Shown here: positions 41,742 to 50,286 of the stretch, one piece after another
Position numbering within the stretch: position 1 is the stretch's first letter
Layout: the number at the start of each line of letters is the position of its first letter
Assembly (NCBI GenBank): GCA_035494735.1
Contig: DATJGS010000037.1
Span: 62,001-126,000 of the forward strand
DNA: 64,000 nt
Direction of reading: 5' to 3'
Source: DATJGS01 sp035494735
Lineage (GTDB): Bacteria > Eisenbacteria > RBG-16-71-46
Notes under the pieces: model-generated
Database searches by the model: none
What the model saw: only the letters and a program-made list of their open reading frames with translations
Told to the model about the DNA's origin: nothing
Position numbers and translations under genes: made by a program

Positions 41742-41960
41742 CGAGGGCACGTGACGGGAGTGGAATGCGGACAGGCGTTCGCGGGCAACGAGACGCGGCG
41801 CCGAAAACAGCCCACGCTTGGACGCGGGCGCGGTCGAGTGCGGAACCTCTAAGGGGGACCGCCGGCCGGAAGATGCAGTCCGCCGACGCCGGTCGGGGAA
41901 CGATCCCGAGCGCACAGCTCAGGGACCGAAACCTCGGGCGGCGTTCGGCTGTGGGAGTCC
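41742..41960. other. 219-bp intergenic region between convergent genes
   Basis: No coding or RNA gene is evident. A short perfect 6-bp hairpin (GGGAGT 41953-41958, ACTCCC 41963-41968) covers the stop codon of the minus-strand membrane protein. Confidence 0.4.
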
Positions 41961-42614
41961 CTACTCCCGCGTCCGCTTCGCCTCGTCGGCCTTCTTCAGC
42001 TTGCCCACCTCGACGAGCAGATCCCACGCGCTGTTCGTGGCGCTCGCGAGCAGCATCGCGAACAGGGACACGAGCCAGTACATGCCGGCTTCGTCGTTGC
42101 TCATGAAGATCGAGTATCCGACGAGCGAGATCCCGATGAAGCACAGGACCATGACGATGCTGCGCCGCCCGAGGCTGCCGGCGCGCGCGCGGGCGTGGCC
42201 GGCGCGCCGAGCGTTGATGAGCAGTGCGCCCGAGAAGATCGTCAGCGCGCCGCTTCCGGCCATCAGCTCGGCGCCGAGCGCGCGGCCGTGCCAGCCGGGC
42301 ACGAGCATGAACAGCGACAGGATGAGCGCGCCCATGAACGCGAGCAGCGTGAGGCGCGCGTAGGCGAGCAGGTGCGCCTTCGTGTCGTGGAGCAGCGCGT
42401 CGAGGTTGAACGACAGCGCCACGAACAGGAGCCCGGCCAGCGTCACGGCGGCGGTGCCGGTCATCATGAAGTACTCGTGCCACTTCTCGACGAAGCCCGG
42501 GCCCATGATCGGGCCGGCGCCAGGCGGCAGGGAGCGGATGAAGTGACCGGCCGGGCCGATCGTGTCCGCGGCACCGACCGCCACCGAGATGGCGAGCAGC
42601 GGCGCGGCGCTCAC
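41961..42614 (-). CDS. Hypothetical membrane protein downstream of the HD-domain gene
   Basis: A 217-residue protein starting at GTG 42614 by GTGA overlap with the HD gene. About five membrane helices can be read (WHEYFMMTGTAAVTLAGLLFVALSF, LTLLAFMGALILSLFMLVPGW, ALTIFSGALLI, IVMVLCFIGISLVGYSIF, GMYWLVSLFAMLLASATNSAWDLL) followed by a charged tail. The pattern resembles small unknown-function membrane proteins with a conserved FVALSFNLD turn after helix 1. The role is unknown; co-translation with an HD hydrolase suggests a linked function. Confidence 0.72.
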   Translation of the reverse strand: MSAAPLLAISVAVGAADTIGPAGHFIRSLPPGAGPIMGPGFVEKWHEYFMMTGTAAVTLAGLLFVALSFNLDALLHDTKAHLLAYARLTLLAFMGALILSLFMLVPGWHGRALGAELMAGSGALTIFSGALLINARRAGHARARAGSLGRRSIVMVLCFIGISLVGYSIFMSNDEAGMYWLVSLFAMLLASATNSAWDLLVEVGKLKKADEAKRTRE

Positions 42615-43180
42615 AGCCCCAGCTCGGTGTGCACTCCGCGCAGCGCTTCGAGCGTGAACTCGATGTGCGCCGGGAGTTCCACCCCGAGTTCGGCCGCGCC
42701 GTTCACGATGTCGTCGCGGCTCACGTTCTTCGCGAAATCGGCGCGCTTGAGCTTCTTGAGCACCGACGGCGTCTGCAGCGACAACAGCGAGCGATCGGGC
42801 AGCACGAGCGTGCACGCGACGAGGAATCCGCACAGCTCGTCGCACGCGAACAGCGCACGCGCCATCGGCATGTCGCGCGGCACGCCGGTGTAGTTCGCGT
42901 GGCTCAGGACCGCGCGGCAGATGTCCTCTGGCCAGCCGATCGAGCGCAGGTACTCGACGCCCTTGATCGGGTGCAGATCCGCGGTGGGATGGCGCTCCCA
43001 GTCGAAATCGTGGATGAGGCCGGTCAGGCCCCAGCGCTCTTCGTCGCCGCCCGAGCTGCGCGCGTACGCGCGCATCACGGCTTCGACCGCGAGGCAGTGC
43101 TTGCGCAGCCCCGGGTTCTGGATCCACTCCTCGACCAACGCCAGCGCCTGGGCGCGGCTCGGCAGCGTGGCTTCGGTCAC
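42611..43180 (-). CDS. HD-domain phosphohydrolase family protein
   Basis: A 189-residue soluble protein starting at GTG 43180 with a GAGGGGGAG ribosome binding site. The HD metal motif is present: H28 in LRKHCLAVE, H57-D58 in GLIHDFDWERHP, a further H in VLSHANYTG, and D in FACDELCGFLVA. This matches the small HD/HDIG hydrolases often annotated as predicted metal-dependent phosphohydrolases. Substrates are probably nucleotides or phosphate esters. The stop overlaps the membrane protein start by 4 bases. Confidence 0.87.
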   Translation of the reverse strand: MTEATLPSRAQALALVEEWIQNPGLRKHCLAVEAVMRAYARSSGGDEERWGLTGLIHDFDWERHPTADLHPIKGVEYLRSIGWPEDICRAVLSHANYTGVPRDMPMARALFACDELCGFLVACTLVLPDRSLLSLQTPSVLKKLKRADFAKNVSRDDIVNGAAELGVELPAHIEFTLEALRGVHTELGL

Positions 43181-43259
43181 GGTCTCCCCCTCAAAGCATG
43201 CGAGGCCGCGCTACTGGAGCGCCGCCTCGGGAATCACGCTCGAATCGCACTTCGACCGC

Positions 43260-43499
43260 TCAGGTGTTCTCGAAGTGCGTCCGATTCTTGTCGATGAATG
43301 TCTTCCATTTCTCGGGAACGCCGTTGTCCGGGAAGATCGCCTGCACCGGACACGCCGCTTCGCACGCCTGGCAATCGATGCATTCGTCGGGATGAATGTA
43401 GTACTGGTCTTCGCCCTCGTAGATGCAGTTGACGGGGCACACCTCGACGCACGACTTGTCCTTCACACCGATGCACGGCTCGGCGATCACGAACGGCAT
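43260..43499 (-). CDS. Ferredoxin (two iron-sulfur clusters)
   Basis: A 79-residue ferredoxin with GGAGG 5 bases before the ATG. Cysteine spacing in CIGVKDKSCVEVCPVNCIYEG and CIDCQACEAACPVQAI fits a [3Fe-4S]/[4Fe-4S] or two-cluster ferredoxin of the Azotobacter/FdxA type, with a C-terminal extension WKTFIDKNRTHFENT. It transfers low-potential electrons; the partner enzyme cannot be assigned from neighbours. A good promoter (43556-43584) and ~57-nt leader precede it. Confidence 0.93.
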   Translation of the reverse strand: MPFVIAEPCIGVKDKSCVEVCPVNCIYEGEDQYYIHPDECIDCQACEAACPVQAIFPDNGVPEKWKTFIDKNRTHFENT

Positions 43500-43555
43500 G
43501 AGTTCCTCCGAGAAGGCCGGCGCTGACTGCCGGCGGATGTTCTGCGATCGCTCGG

Positions 43556-43584
43556 AGTTTAGGGCCTCGCGGTGCGTGCGGCAA
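43556..43584 (-). promoter_or_regulatory. Promoter of the ferredoxin gene
   Basis: On the minus strand TTGCCG (43584-43579) and TAAACT (43561-43556) are 17 bases apart. The ~57-base leader contains a GCCGGC-N7-GCCGGC hairpin (43516-43534) just before the ribosome binding site. Confidence 0.55.
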
Positions 43585-43683
43585 GACGCGAGGGGGGCCG
43601 GGCGCTCACGAGAGACGGGACGGCGCGGCCGTGCGGGCCGCCTCCGCCCCTCTCCGGTAATCGCCGGTATCCGTCGCGCGGCG

Positions 43684-45537
43684 TCAGCGCACGAGCACGG
43701 CCTTGCGCATGACGCTGTGTCCCGACTGGCTGAGCCGGATCACGTACACGCCGGCGCGCGAGATGGCACGCTCGTCGAGCCGCATGACGTGCCGCCCGGC
43801 ACCGAGATCGCCGACCGCGCTCGACCACACGCGGCGCCCGGCCGCGTCCCACACGCTCAGTTCGGCCGGCGCGTCGCTCGGCAGCGAGAACGCGACGAGG
43901 CCGGAGCGCTCCATCGGATTCGGGCTCGGCGCGTCGAGCGCGAGTCCGAGGCCGCTCGGCACGTCGACCCACGCCTCGCCCGCGTACGCCGTCGCGCCGC
44001 GGTCGGCGATCGCGAGGCGATAGCCGTAGCGCGCGCCGGGCGTGACGTCGAGATCCTCGTACGTCACCGAGCCCGTGCCCGAAACCGCGCGGGCCGCGAC
44101 CTCGGTCCACGCGCCGGACGGCGTGCGGCGCTCGATCGAAACCATGCGCGACGCGAGCGTCGCGCCATACCATTCCAGCGCCACGCGCTCGGGAGTCGCG
44201 TCGGCCGAAACCAGCGACGCGAGCGTGGCCACGATGACTTCGCAGCCGGCCGCGGGATCGGGCGCGGTCATGCCGCGGTTCACGAAGTCGCGGAGACCGT
44301 CCGCCTCGCAGCGCAGGTGAACGGTCGACGAGATGCGGTTGAAGCCCTGCGCCATGAAAATCGCCGAGAGCACGTCCTGCTCGCCGCCCGGGGCGAGCGT
44401 CACCGGCCCGCTCGACACGAGCATGCGGCGGTCCGACGGGTTCGTGTCGAGCCAGCCGGTTCCCGCCTCGGGAGCGCCCGACACCATGAAGCGGGTGGGA
44501 AGCCCGTCCGTGGGATTGATGATCGGCGTGCCGTCCTGGTTGAGGCCGCGGATGTAGTTCTCGGTCTGGCTCGCCGTCGCCGGATCAGTCCCGTTGACGT
44601 AGCGGGTGAACGCGGTCATCGGCAGCGGCGGCCCGGAAGGCGGCTGGGCGCCGCGCAGCAGCTCGAAGCCGATGGCGGGCGGCGCCGAGCCGTACACGGC
44701 GTCGTCGTCGTCACCGTTGTACGCGTAGCCGAGCGACCGCGTCGTGTCGCAACCGATGAGGTCGTCAACGTAGTCGCCGAGGTCGGGGTCCGACCACAGT
44801 CCGACGTACATCGAGTCGAGCGTGCTCGAGCCCCTGTTGAAGATGTGCCAACGCACGAACACCGTCTGTGCGAGCGCGCCGGGATGGTTGAACGCGAATA
44901 CGGTCTCCTGCACCTCGACGCCGAGCTGCGCGGTCTGGCCCGCGTTGTTCGTATGGAACGTCGGGTCGCCGTCGTTGAACACCGCCCACAGCATCTGGTC
45001 GCCGGTGATGCTCAGCGAGCCATCTCCCAGCACGACGACCGGCGGCGCGCCGTACGGCACGGCGCCCGCGTCGTAGTCGGCGAGCGCGGCGTCGCGCGTC
45101 GCGGCGTCGGAGTAGACACGCAGCAGCGAGTAGACACGGTAGGCGGGATTCGCCGGGTTGTCGGGAAGGCCGAAGGGCATCGCTCCCGGCGCGAACTCGT
45201 CGCTGTACTCCGAGACCGCGACACGCGTCTGGCCGTCCACACGCGCGGCGAGCCAAAGGCCGGCCGTGTAGACCGCCGTCTTGCCGCTGCCCTTCGGGAA
45301 CTCGAGCCCGGCGGTGCCGATCGGGCGATTGTTCGCGAGGCAGCCGGTGTTCGTCACGAACATGCTGATGTCGTTCACGTCGATCACGCCCGAATAATCG
45401 AAGTCCTGAGCGCGATTCGGCGCTGGGAGGCGCATGTCGGCCGAGAGCGCGCTCGGGCCGAACGTGGCCAGCAGCAGGGCGAATGAAATCGGGAACGCGG
45501 CGGCGAGCAGGCGGCGCGAAAACGAGGAGAGCGTCAT
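43684..45537 (-). CDS. Secreted protein with dockerin-like motif and C-terminal FlgD-like domain
   Basis: A 617-residue exported protein. ATG 45537 is chosen because GAGG lies 5 bases upstream and a signal peptide follows (LLAAAFPISFALLLATFGPSALSA). Just after the signal, DFDYSGVIDVNDISMFVTNTG resembles a calcium-binding dockerin repeat. The middle is beta-rich without a named domain. Residues ~455-535 look like a fibronectin type III module (ERVALEWYGATLASRMVSIERR, YRLAIADRGATAYAG), and the C-terminus (PNPMERSG, LSVWDAAGRRVWSS, GVYVIRLSQSG, AVLVR) is the FlgD Ig-like sorting-type domain. Probably surface-exposed. Confidence 0.83.
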   Translation of the reverse strand: MTLSSFSRRLLAAAFPISFALLLATFGPSALSADMRLPAPNRAQDFDYSGVIDVNDISMFVTNTGCLANNRPIGTAGLEFPKGSGKTAVYTAGLWLAARVDGQTRVAVSEYSDEFAPGAMPFGLPDNPANPAYRVYSLLRVYSDAATRDAALADYDAGAVPYGAPPVVVLGDGSLSITGDQMLWAVFNDGDPTFHTNNAGQTAQLGVEVQETVFAFNHPGALAQTVFVRWHIFNRGSSTLDSMYVGLWSDPDLGDYVDDLIGCDTTRSLGYAYNGDDDDAVYGSAPPAIGFELLRGAQPPSGPPLPMTAFTRYVNGTDPATASQTENYIRGLNQDGTPIINPTDGLPTRFMVSGAPEAGTGWLDTNPSDRRMLVSSGPVTLAPGGEQDVLSAIFMAQGFNRISSTVHLRCEADGLRDFVNRGMTAPDPAAGCEVIVATLASLVSADATPERVALEWYGATLASRMVSIERRTPSGAWTEVAARAVSGTGSVTYEDLDVTPGARYGYRLAIADRGATAYAGEAWVDVPSGLGLALDAPSPNPMERSGLVAFSLPSDAPAELSVWDAAGRRVWSSAVGDLGAGRHVMRLDERAISRAGVYVIRLSQSGHSVMRKAVLVR

Positions 45538-45604
45538 GGCGGCCTCGAAGGAGTCGGCGCGCTCGCGGCGCTGGGTGCGCGGCCTCACGCACGACTTGCC
45601 GGGA

Positions 45605-45610
45605 ATGATA
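45605..45610 (-). promoter_or_regulatory. -10-like TATCAT for the dockerin/FlgD protein gene
   Basis: The minus-strand context GGGCTATCAT closely matches AGGCTATCAT upstream of the FlgD-domain GSDH gene (51926-51931). The leader is about 67 bases. No clear -35 is visible. Confidence 0.4.
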
Positions 45611-45721
45611 GCCCGACCCGTGCGCGAAGCGCTGCCTCAATCCTGCCCCGGACCGGCCAATCCTGGGCACGTCGGCCTGGACTCGCGCGGGCCGCGCGAC
45701 CCCTTGCGAGGAGCGAACCCC

Positions 45722-45802
45722 ATGCCCCGGAGCGACATTGGCGCGATGCTCCGCGCGATCGCGGGCGCCGGACTGCCGGCCGTCCTCCTGCTCGTCCGAT
45801 AG
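45722..45802 (+). CDS. Possible 26-residue small protein
   Basis: ATG 45722 is preceded by GAGGAG 8 bases upstream and encodes MPRSDIGAMLRAIAGAGLPA followed by VLLLVR and a stop, a short amphipathic or membrane-active-like helix. It lies between divergent genes. No family is recognised and chance occurrence is quite possible. Confidence 0.25.
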   Translation: MPRSDIGAMLRAIAGAGLPAVLLLVR

Positions 45803-45844
45803 AGCCGCGCCGCCGCGTCACGTCGCGAGGCGCTCCGTCCCCGC

Positions 45845-45874
45845 TTGACCCCTTCGCCGAGCGCGGCTTAGGTT
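45845..45874 (+). promoter_or_regulatory. Promoter of the MacAB/Lol-like export operon
   Basis: TTGACC (45845-45850) and TAGGTT (45869-45874) are 18 bases apart, ~28 bases before the ATG at 45902, which itself has a GAAGG ribosome binding site. Confidence 0.55.
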
Positions 45875-45901
45875 TGCCCGCCAACTTCCGCGAAGGGCCC
45901 C

Positions 45902-47092
45902 ATGACCACGTCGCCGCCCGACCTCTCCAGCCTGCGTATTTCCCGCGACGCCGAGCCTTCGCGCGGCAGCGGACGCGGTCTGCTCGTGGGCGGGCTCGTC
46001 ATGCTCGGACTCGTCGCCGTCGTCACGGCGACGTTCGTGTTCGTCTCGAAGACCCGGCCGCTGGCGGTCAAGTCCGGCACCGTCGTGGCGACCGGCGGCG
46101 GCACGGCGTCGAGCGCCGGCATCACGGCGAACGGCTACGTCGTCGCGCACACCCACGCCTCGGTCTCCGCGAAGATCCTCGGGCGTCTCGCCACGCTGTC
46201 CGTGCACGAGGGCTCGCACGTGCGGACCGGCGAGATCATCGCCACGATCGAGGGCGCGGACTACGCGGCGCAGCTCGCGGTCGCGCGCACCGCCGAGGCG
46301 CAGTTCGACGCGCAGCTGAAGCAGGCCGAGCGCGACTTGAAGCGCGCTGAGGAGCTGCGCCGCCAGAACCTGACGTCCGACGCGGACCTCGAGAACGCCC
46401 AGACCAAGCTCGACGTGCTGCGCGCGCAGAAGGCCAGCGCGCACGCCGAGTCCGATCTGGCCGCCGCGACGTACGAGAACACCCGCGTGCGTGCGCCGTT
46501 CGACGGCACCGTGCTCAGGAAGGACGCCGAGGTCGGCGAGATCGTCGCGCCGTCGAGCGCGGGCGGCGGGCTCACGCGCACGGCGATCGTGACCATGGCG
46601 GATCTCAGCGCGCTCGAGGTCGAAGTCGACGTGAACGAGGCGTACATCGCGCAGATCATGAACGGGCAGAACGCGCGCATCACGCTCGACGCGTACCCCG
46701 ACACGTCGTTCACGGGCCGCGTGCGCCAGGTCGTGCCGACGGCGGATCGGCAGAAGGCGACGGTGCTGGTCAAGGTCTCGATCCTCGACCACGACCCGCG
46801 CATCCTGCCCGAGATGGGCGCGAAGGTGCTGTTCGTGCGCGACGCCGGCCACGCCGCGACTGCGGCACCGCGCCGCGTGATGGTGCCGGCGGCGGCCGTG
46901 GTAAAGGATGTGTCCGGCGCGCGCGTGTGGGTGATCGACAACGGCCGCGTCGCCGCGCACAAGGTGGACCTGGGGCCGACGCGCGACGACGTGATCGAAG
47001 TGCGGGACGGCTTGAGCGGCGGCGAGAGCGTCGTGCTCTCGCCTCCGGCGGGACTGAAGGACGGGACGCGCGTGCGCGTCTCCGGATCGTAG
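45902..47092 (+). CDS. Periplasmic adaptor protein (HlyD/MacA-like)
   Basis: A 396-residue membrane-fusion protein. An N-terminal helix (residues ~26-48) anchors it in the inner membrane. The biotinyl-lipoyl-like halves GYVVAHTHASVSAKILGRLATLSVHEGSHVRTGEI and YENTRVRAPFDGTVLRKDAEVGEIV flank a coiled-coil hairpin (residues ~115-190, rich in A/E/K/R), followed by beta-barrel and membrane-proximal domains (VEVDVNEAYIAQIMNGQ, VPAAAVVKDVSGARVWVID). First of four genes encoding a complete MacB-type ABC export system. It would link the inner-membrane transporter to an outer-membrane channel not encoded here. Confidence 0.9.
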   Translation: MTTSPPDLSSLRISRDAEPSRGSGRGLLVGGLVMLGLVAVVTATFVFVSKTRPLAVKSGTVVATGGGTASSAGITANGYVVAHTHASVSAKILGRLATLSVHEGSHVRTGEIIATIEGADYAAQLAVARTAEAQFDAQLKQAERDLKRAEELRRQNLTSDADLENAQTKLDVLRAQKASAHAESDLAAATYENTRVRAPFDGTVLRKDAEVGEIVAPSSAGGGLTRTAIVTMADLSALEVEVDVNEAYIAQIMNGQNARITLDAYPDTSFTGRVRQVVPTADRQKATVLVKVSILDHDPRILPEMGAKVLFVRDAGHAATAAPRRVMVPAAAVVKDVSGARVWVIDNGRVAAHKVDLGPTRDDVIEVRDGLSGGESVVLSPPAGLKDGTRVRVSGS

Positions 47093-47153
47093 TCGGCGGA
47101 CGGTCCCTGGCGCTCCGGCGCCGGGCGCGCTGCAAACACGCATGGGAGGTGGC

Positions 47154-47825
47154 ATGGCGGCGGTCGAAGTTCGCGACGTGCGCAAGGTGTACCAGCGGGA
47201 TCGCCAGAGCGTGCCGGTGCTCGACGGGCTGTCGCTCGACATCGCCGAGGGCGACTTCGTGGCATTGATGGGGCCGTCGGGCAGCGGCAAGACGACGCTG
47301 CTGAACCTGATCGGCGGCATCGACCAGCCGACGTCGGGCGCGATCGGCGTGGGCGGGACGAACATCGCCACGCTCAAGGGCGACGCGCTGTCGCGGTGGC
47401 GGTCGCGGCACATCGGCTTCATTTTCCAGCTCTACAATCTGATTCCCGTGCTCACCGCGCTGCAGAACGTCGAGCTGCCGCTGCTGCTCGTGAAGATGAG
47501 CGGCGCCGAGCGCAAGAAGCGCGCGACGACGGCGCTGCAGCTGGTCGGGCTCGGCGATCGCATCGGGCACTATCCGCGCCAGCTCTCGGGCGGACAGGAA
47601 CAGCGCGTCGCCATCGCGCGCGCGCTGGTGAGCGATCCGACGCTGCTGCTGGCCGACGAGCCGACCGGCGATCTCGATCGCAAGTCGGGCGAGGAGATCC
47701 TGCAGCTGCTCGAGCGCCTGAACCAGGAGTACAAGAAGACGATCATCATGGTCACGCACGATCCGCACGCGGCCGAGCGCGCGAAGCGCGTCCTGCACCT
47801 CGACAAGGGCGTGCTGTCCAACTGA
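47154..47825 (+). CDS. ABC transporter ATPase, MacB/LolD type
   Basis: A 223-residue ATPase. ATG 47154 is preferred over 47142 because GGGAGG lies between them as its ribosome binding site. Motifs: Walker A MGPSGSGKTT, Q-loop FIFQLYNLIPVLTALQNVELPLLL, signature QLSGGQEQRVAIARAL, Walker B LLLADEPTGDLD and the H-loop MVTHDPHAAE. This is the LolD/FtsE/MacB subfamily, which works with FtsX-type permeases in mechanotransmission rather than classical transport. It energises the two permeases encoded next. Confidence 0.95.
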   Translation: MAAVEVRDVRKVYQRDRQSVPVLDGLSLDIAEGDFVALMGPSGSGKTTLLNLIGGIDQPTSGAIGVGGTNIATLKGDALSRWRSRHIGFIFQLYNLIPVLTALQNVELPLLLVKMSGAERKKRATTALQLVGLGDRIGHYPRQLSGGQEQRVAIARALVSDPTLLLADEPTGDLDRKSGEEILQLLERLNQEYKKTIIMVTHDPHAAERAKRVLHLDKGVLSN

Positions 47826-47838
47826 GCGGGGGCTCGTC

Positions 47839-49032
47839 GTGAGCGTCTTTCGACTCGTACTCGTGAACCTGGGGCGCAACAAGCGCCGCACCATCCTGAC
47901 CACGCTGAGCGTGATGGTCGGGGTGTTCCTGTTCTGCGCGCTCGGCGGCGTGCTCGATACGCTGCAGGATTCCATCAAGGTCGGCAGCCTCAGCCGCCTG
48001 GTCACGCGCAACAAGATCTCGCTCGTGTTCCCGCTGCCGATCTCGTACCGCGATCGCATCGCCGCGGTGCCGGGCGTCAAGCGCGTCGGCTACTCGAACT
48101 GGTTCGGCGCGCAGGATCCGAAGGACCCGCACAATTTCTTCGCGCAGTTCGCGTGCGACGACGTGTACCTGCCCATCTACTCCTCCGACTTCGACATCGT
48201 CGAATGGTCGAAGCCCCAGGTCGAGACGCCGCTCGCACCGGGCGCGGATCCCAAGCTGCAGGCCTACGACCAGGAACAGACCGCGTGCATCTGCGGCGTG
48301 AAGCTCATGCAGAAGATGGGCTGGAAGCTCGGTCAGACGATCACGCTGAGCGGCACCATCTATCCGGGCTCGTGGCCGTTCACGATCCGCGCCGTGTACA
48401 AGGCCAGGAAGCCGTCGCTCGGCGAAGAGACCATGTTCTTCCACTTCCGCTACCTGAACGAGAAGGGCATGGGCGGCGCGCAACTCGTCGGCATCTACGT
48501 GTTCGAGTTGAACGACCCCGACCGTGCGTCGGCCGTCGCCCAGACCGTGGATGCGATGTTCGAGAACTCGTCCGCGGCGACGCTGACCGAGAGCGAGCAG
48601 GCGTTCCAGGCCGGCTTCGTGAGCATGTGGGGCAACGTCCCGTTCGTGCTGCGCGTGATCGGGCTGGCCATCGTGTTCGCCATCCTGCTCGTCGCCGCGA
48701 ACACCATGATGATGGCGTTCCGCGAGCGCACGTCGGAGATCGGCGTGCTGAAGACGCTGGGCTTCCGCGACGGCACCATCTTCACGATGGTGGTGATCGA
48801 GGCGGCCGTGATCACGCTGGGCGGCGGCGCCCTCGGCGCGCTGCTCGCCAAGGCGCTGCTCGAAGGCGGCGGCTTCAACCTGGGCGGTTTCCTGCCGCCG
48901 ATGCGCGTGTACTGGGGCACCGTCATCACCGGCATCGCCATCGCGCTCGTGATGGGCGCGGTGAGCGGCATTCTGCCCGCGATGAGCGCGGCTCGTCTCA
49001 AGATCGTCGACGCGCTGCGCCGGGTCGACTAG
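47839..49032 (+). CDS. FtsX-family ABC permease (first)
   Basis: A 397-residue permease starting at GTG 47839 with GGGGG 6 bases upstream. It has one N-terminal helix (TILTTLSVMVGVFLFCALGGVL), a large periplasmic domain (~residues 40-265) and three C-terminal helices (VLRVIGLAIVFAILLVAANTM, TIFTMVVIEAAVITLGGGALGALLA, TVITGIAIALVMGAVSGILPA) with the coupling helix RERTSEIGVLKTLGF typical of MacB/LolC. It lies 13 bases after the ATPase stop. It likely pairs with the second permease as a heterodimer. Confidence 0.9.
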   Translation: MSVFRLVLVNLGRNKRRTILTTLSVMVGVFLFCALGGVLDTLQDSIKVGSLSRLVTRNKISLVFPLPISYRDRIAAVPGVKRVGYSNWFGAQDPKDPHNFFAQFACDDVYLPIYSSDFDIVEWSKPQVETPLAPGADPKLQAYDQEQTACICGVKLMQKMGWKLGQTITLSGTIYPGSWPFTIRAVYKARKPSLGEETMFFHFRYLNEKGMGGAQLVGIYVFELNDPDRASAVAQTVDAMFENSSAATLTESEQAFQAGFVSMWGNVPFVLRVIGLAIVFAILLVAANTMMMAFRERTSEIGVLKTLGFRDGTIFTMVVIEAAVITLGGGALGALLAKALLEGGGFNLGGFLPPMRVYWGTVITGIAIALVMGAVSGILPAMSAARLKIVDALRRVD

Positions 49033-49041
49033 GAGGATCGC

Positions 49042-50214
49042 GTGGCCCTTCCACTCGTCTACAACCTGCGCAACATCCAGCAGCGCCCGCTGTCGACGCT
49101 GACCACCGCGCTCGGCGTCGGGCTCACCGTCATGATCTTCATCGGCGCGCTCGCGCTGGCCGCCGGGTTCCGCGCGGCGCTCGTCAGCACGGGCTCGCCG
49201 AACAACGCGATCGTGCTGCGCAAGGGCGCGGACAGTGAGATCTCGAGCGGTGTGTCGCGCGAGCAGGTCGAGATCCTGCGTTCGAATCCGGCGGTGGCCG
49301 CCGGCCCCGACGGTCGCGCGCTGGCCACGGCCGACCTCGTCGTCGTCATCAACAAGGACCGTCTCGGGCAGAAGGGCTCGTCGAACCTCACGCTGCGCGG
49401 CGTCGACCCGACGGGCATCTCCGTGCGCGCGAACGTCCAGGTGCTGCCGGGCGGGCGCATGTTCGCGCCCGGCACGGACGAGGTCATCGTCGGGCGACGC
49501 GTCGCGGGGCGCTTCGCGAACTGCGCGGTCGGCGATCGAATCACGTTCCAGCAGCGCACGTTCACCGTCGTCGGCCACTTCGCGGCGGGCGGGGCGGCGT
49601 TCGAATCGGAGATCTGGGGCGACGCCGCCGTGCTCGGGCCGGCGCTCAATCGCAACGACGTGTTCCAGACGGTCACGTTCCGCATGAAGCAGCCCGCGCA
49701 ATTCGCGGCGCTCAAGGCCGAACTGGAGAAGGACCCGCGACTCCAGGTGCAGGTCAAGCGCGAGTCGGACTTCTACGCCGAGCAGTCGGGCACGTTCACG
49801 GGCCTCATCACCGGGCTCGGCGTGTTCATCACGCTGATCATGGGCATCGGCGCCGTGTTCGGCGCGGCGAACACCATGTACGCGTCGGTCGGCGCGCGCA
49901 CGCGCGAGATCGCCACGCTGCTCGTGCTCGGCTTCCGGCCCGGCGCGATCCTGCTGTCGTTCCTGATCGAGTCGGTGCTGATCTGCGTGCTGGGGGGCGT
50001 GATCGGCTGCATCCTGGCGCTGCCCATCAACGGCATCACGACGAGCACGACGAACTTCCAGTCGTTCAGCGAAGTCGGCTTCGCGTTCCTCGTGACGCCG
50101 AAAGCGATGCTGGCCGGCCTGGTGTTCTCGGCGGCCATGGGCCTGATCGGCGGATTCTTCCCGGCGCGCGCCGCGGCGCGTCAGCCCTTGGCGCGGGCGC
50201 TGCGCGCGATGTAG
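49042..50214 (+). CDS. FtsX-family ABC permease (second)
   Basis: A 390-residue permease starting at GTG 49042 with GGAGG 5 bases upstream. Layout is as in the first permease: an N-terminal helix (LSTLTTALGVGLTVMIFIGALALAAGF), a periplasmic MacB-like core domain (LTLRGVDPTGISVRANVQVLPGGRMF, IVGRRVAGRFANCAVGDRITF) and three C-terminal helices (GLITGLGVFITLIMGIGAVFGAANTM, AILLSFLIESVLICVLGGVIGCILAL, AMLAGLVFSAAMGLIGGFFPA) with coupling helix RTREIATLLVLGF. It completes the adaptor-ATPase-permease-permease operon. Confidence 0.9.
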   Translation: MALPLVYNLRNIQQRPLSTLTTALGVGLTVMIFIGALALAAGFRAALVSTGSPNNAIVLRKGADSEISSGVSREQVEILRSNPAVAAGPDGRALATADLVVVINKDRLGQKGSSNLTLRGVDPTGISVRANVQVLPGGRMFAPGTDEVIVGRRVAGRFANCAVGDRITFQQRTFTVVGHFAAGGAAFESEIWGDAAVLGPALNRNDVFQTVTFRMKQPAQFAALKAELEKDPRLQVQVKRESDFYAEQSGTFTGLITGLGVFITLIMGIGAVFGAANTMYASVGARTREIATLLVLGFRPGAILLSFLIESVLICVLGGVIGCILALPINGITTSTTNFQSFSEVGFAFLVTPKAMLAGLVFSAAMGLIGGFFPARAAARQPLARALRAM

Positions 50215-50286
50215 CGGAGGAGCGGCCGCGCGCAGGCGTTTGTCGCGCGCCCGGTCACGGGCGGCGTGGCGCGGGCCGGCGCCGCG

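Larger units (their letters stand above)
45538..45901. other. 364-bp region between divergent genes
   Basis: It contains a minus-strand -10-like element (45605-45610), a possible 26-codon ORF (45722-45802) and the promoter of the export operon (45845-45874). Nothing else is recognisable. Confidence 0.5.

Noticed and set aside
41742..41960. Possible small RNA in the dnaE2 downstream gap
   Set aside because: Only a 6-bp hairpin at the stop codon of the convergent gene is present; no promoter or terminator pair supports an RNA gene.
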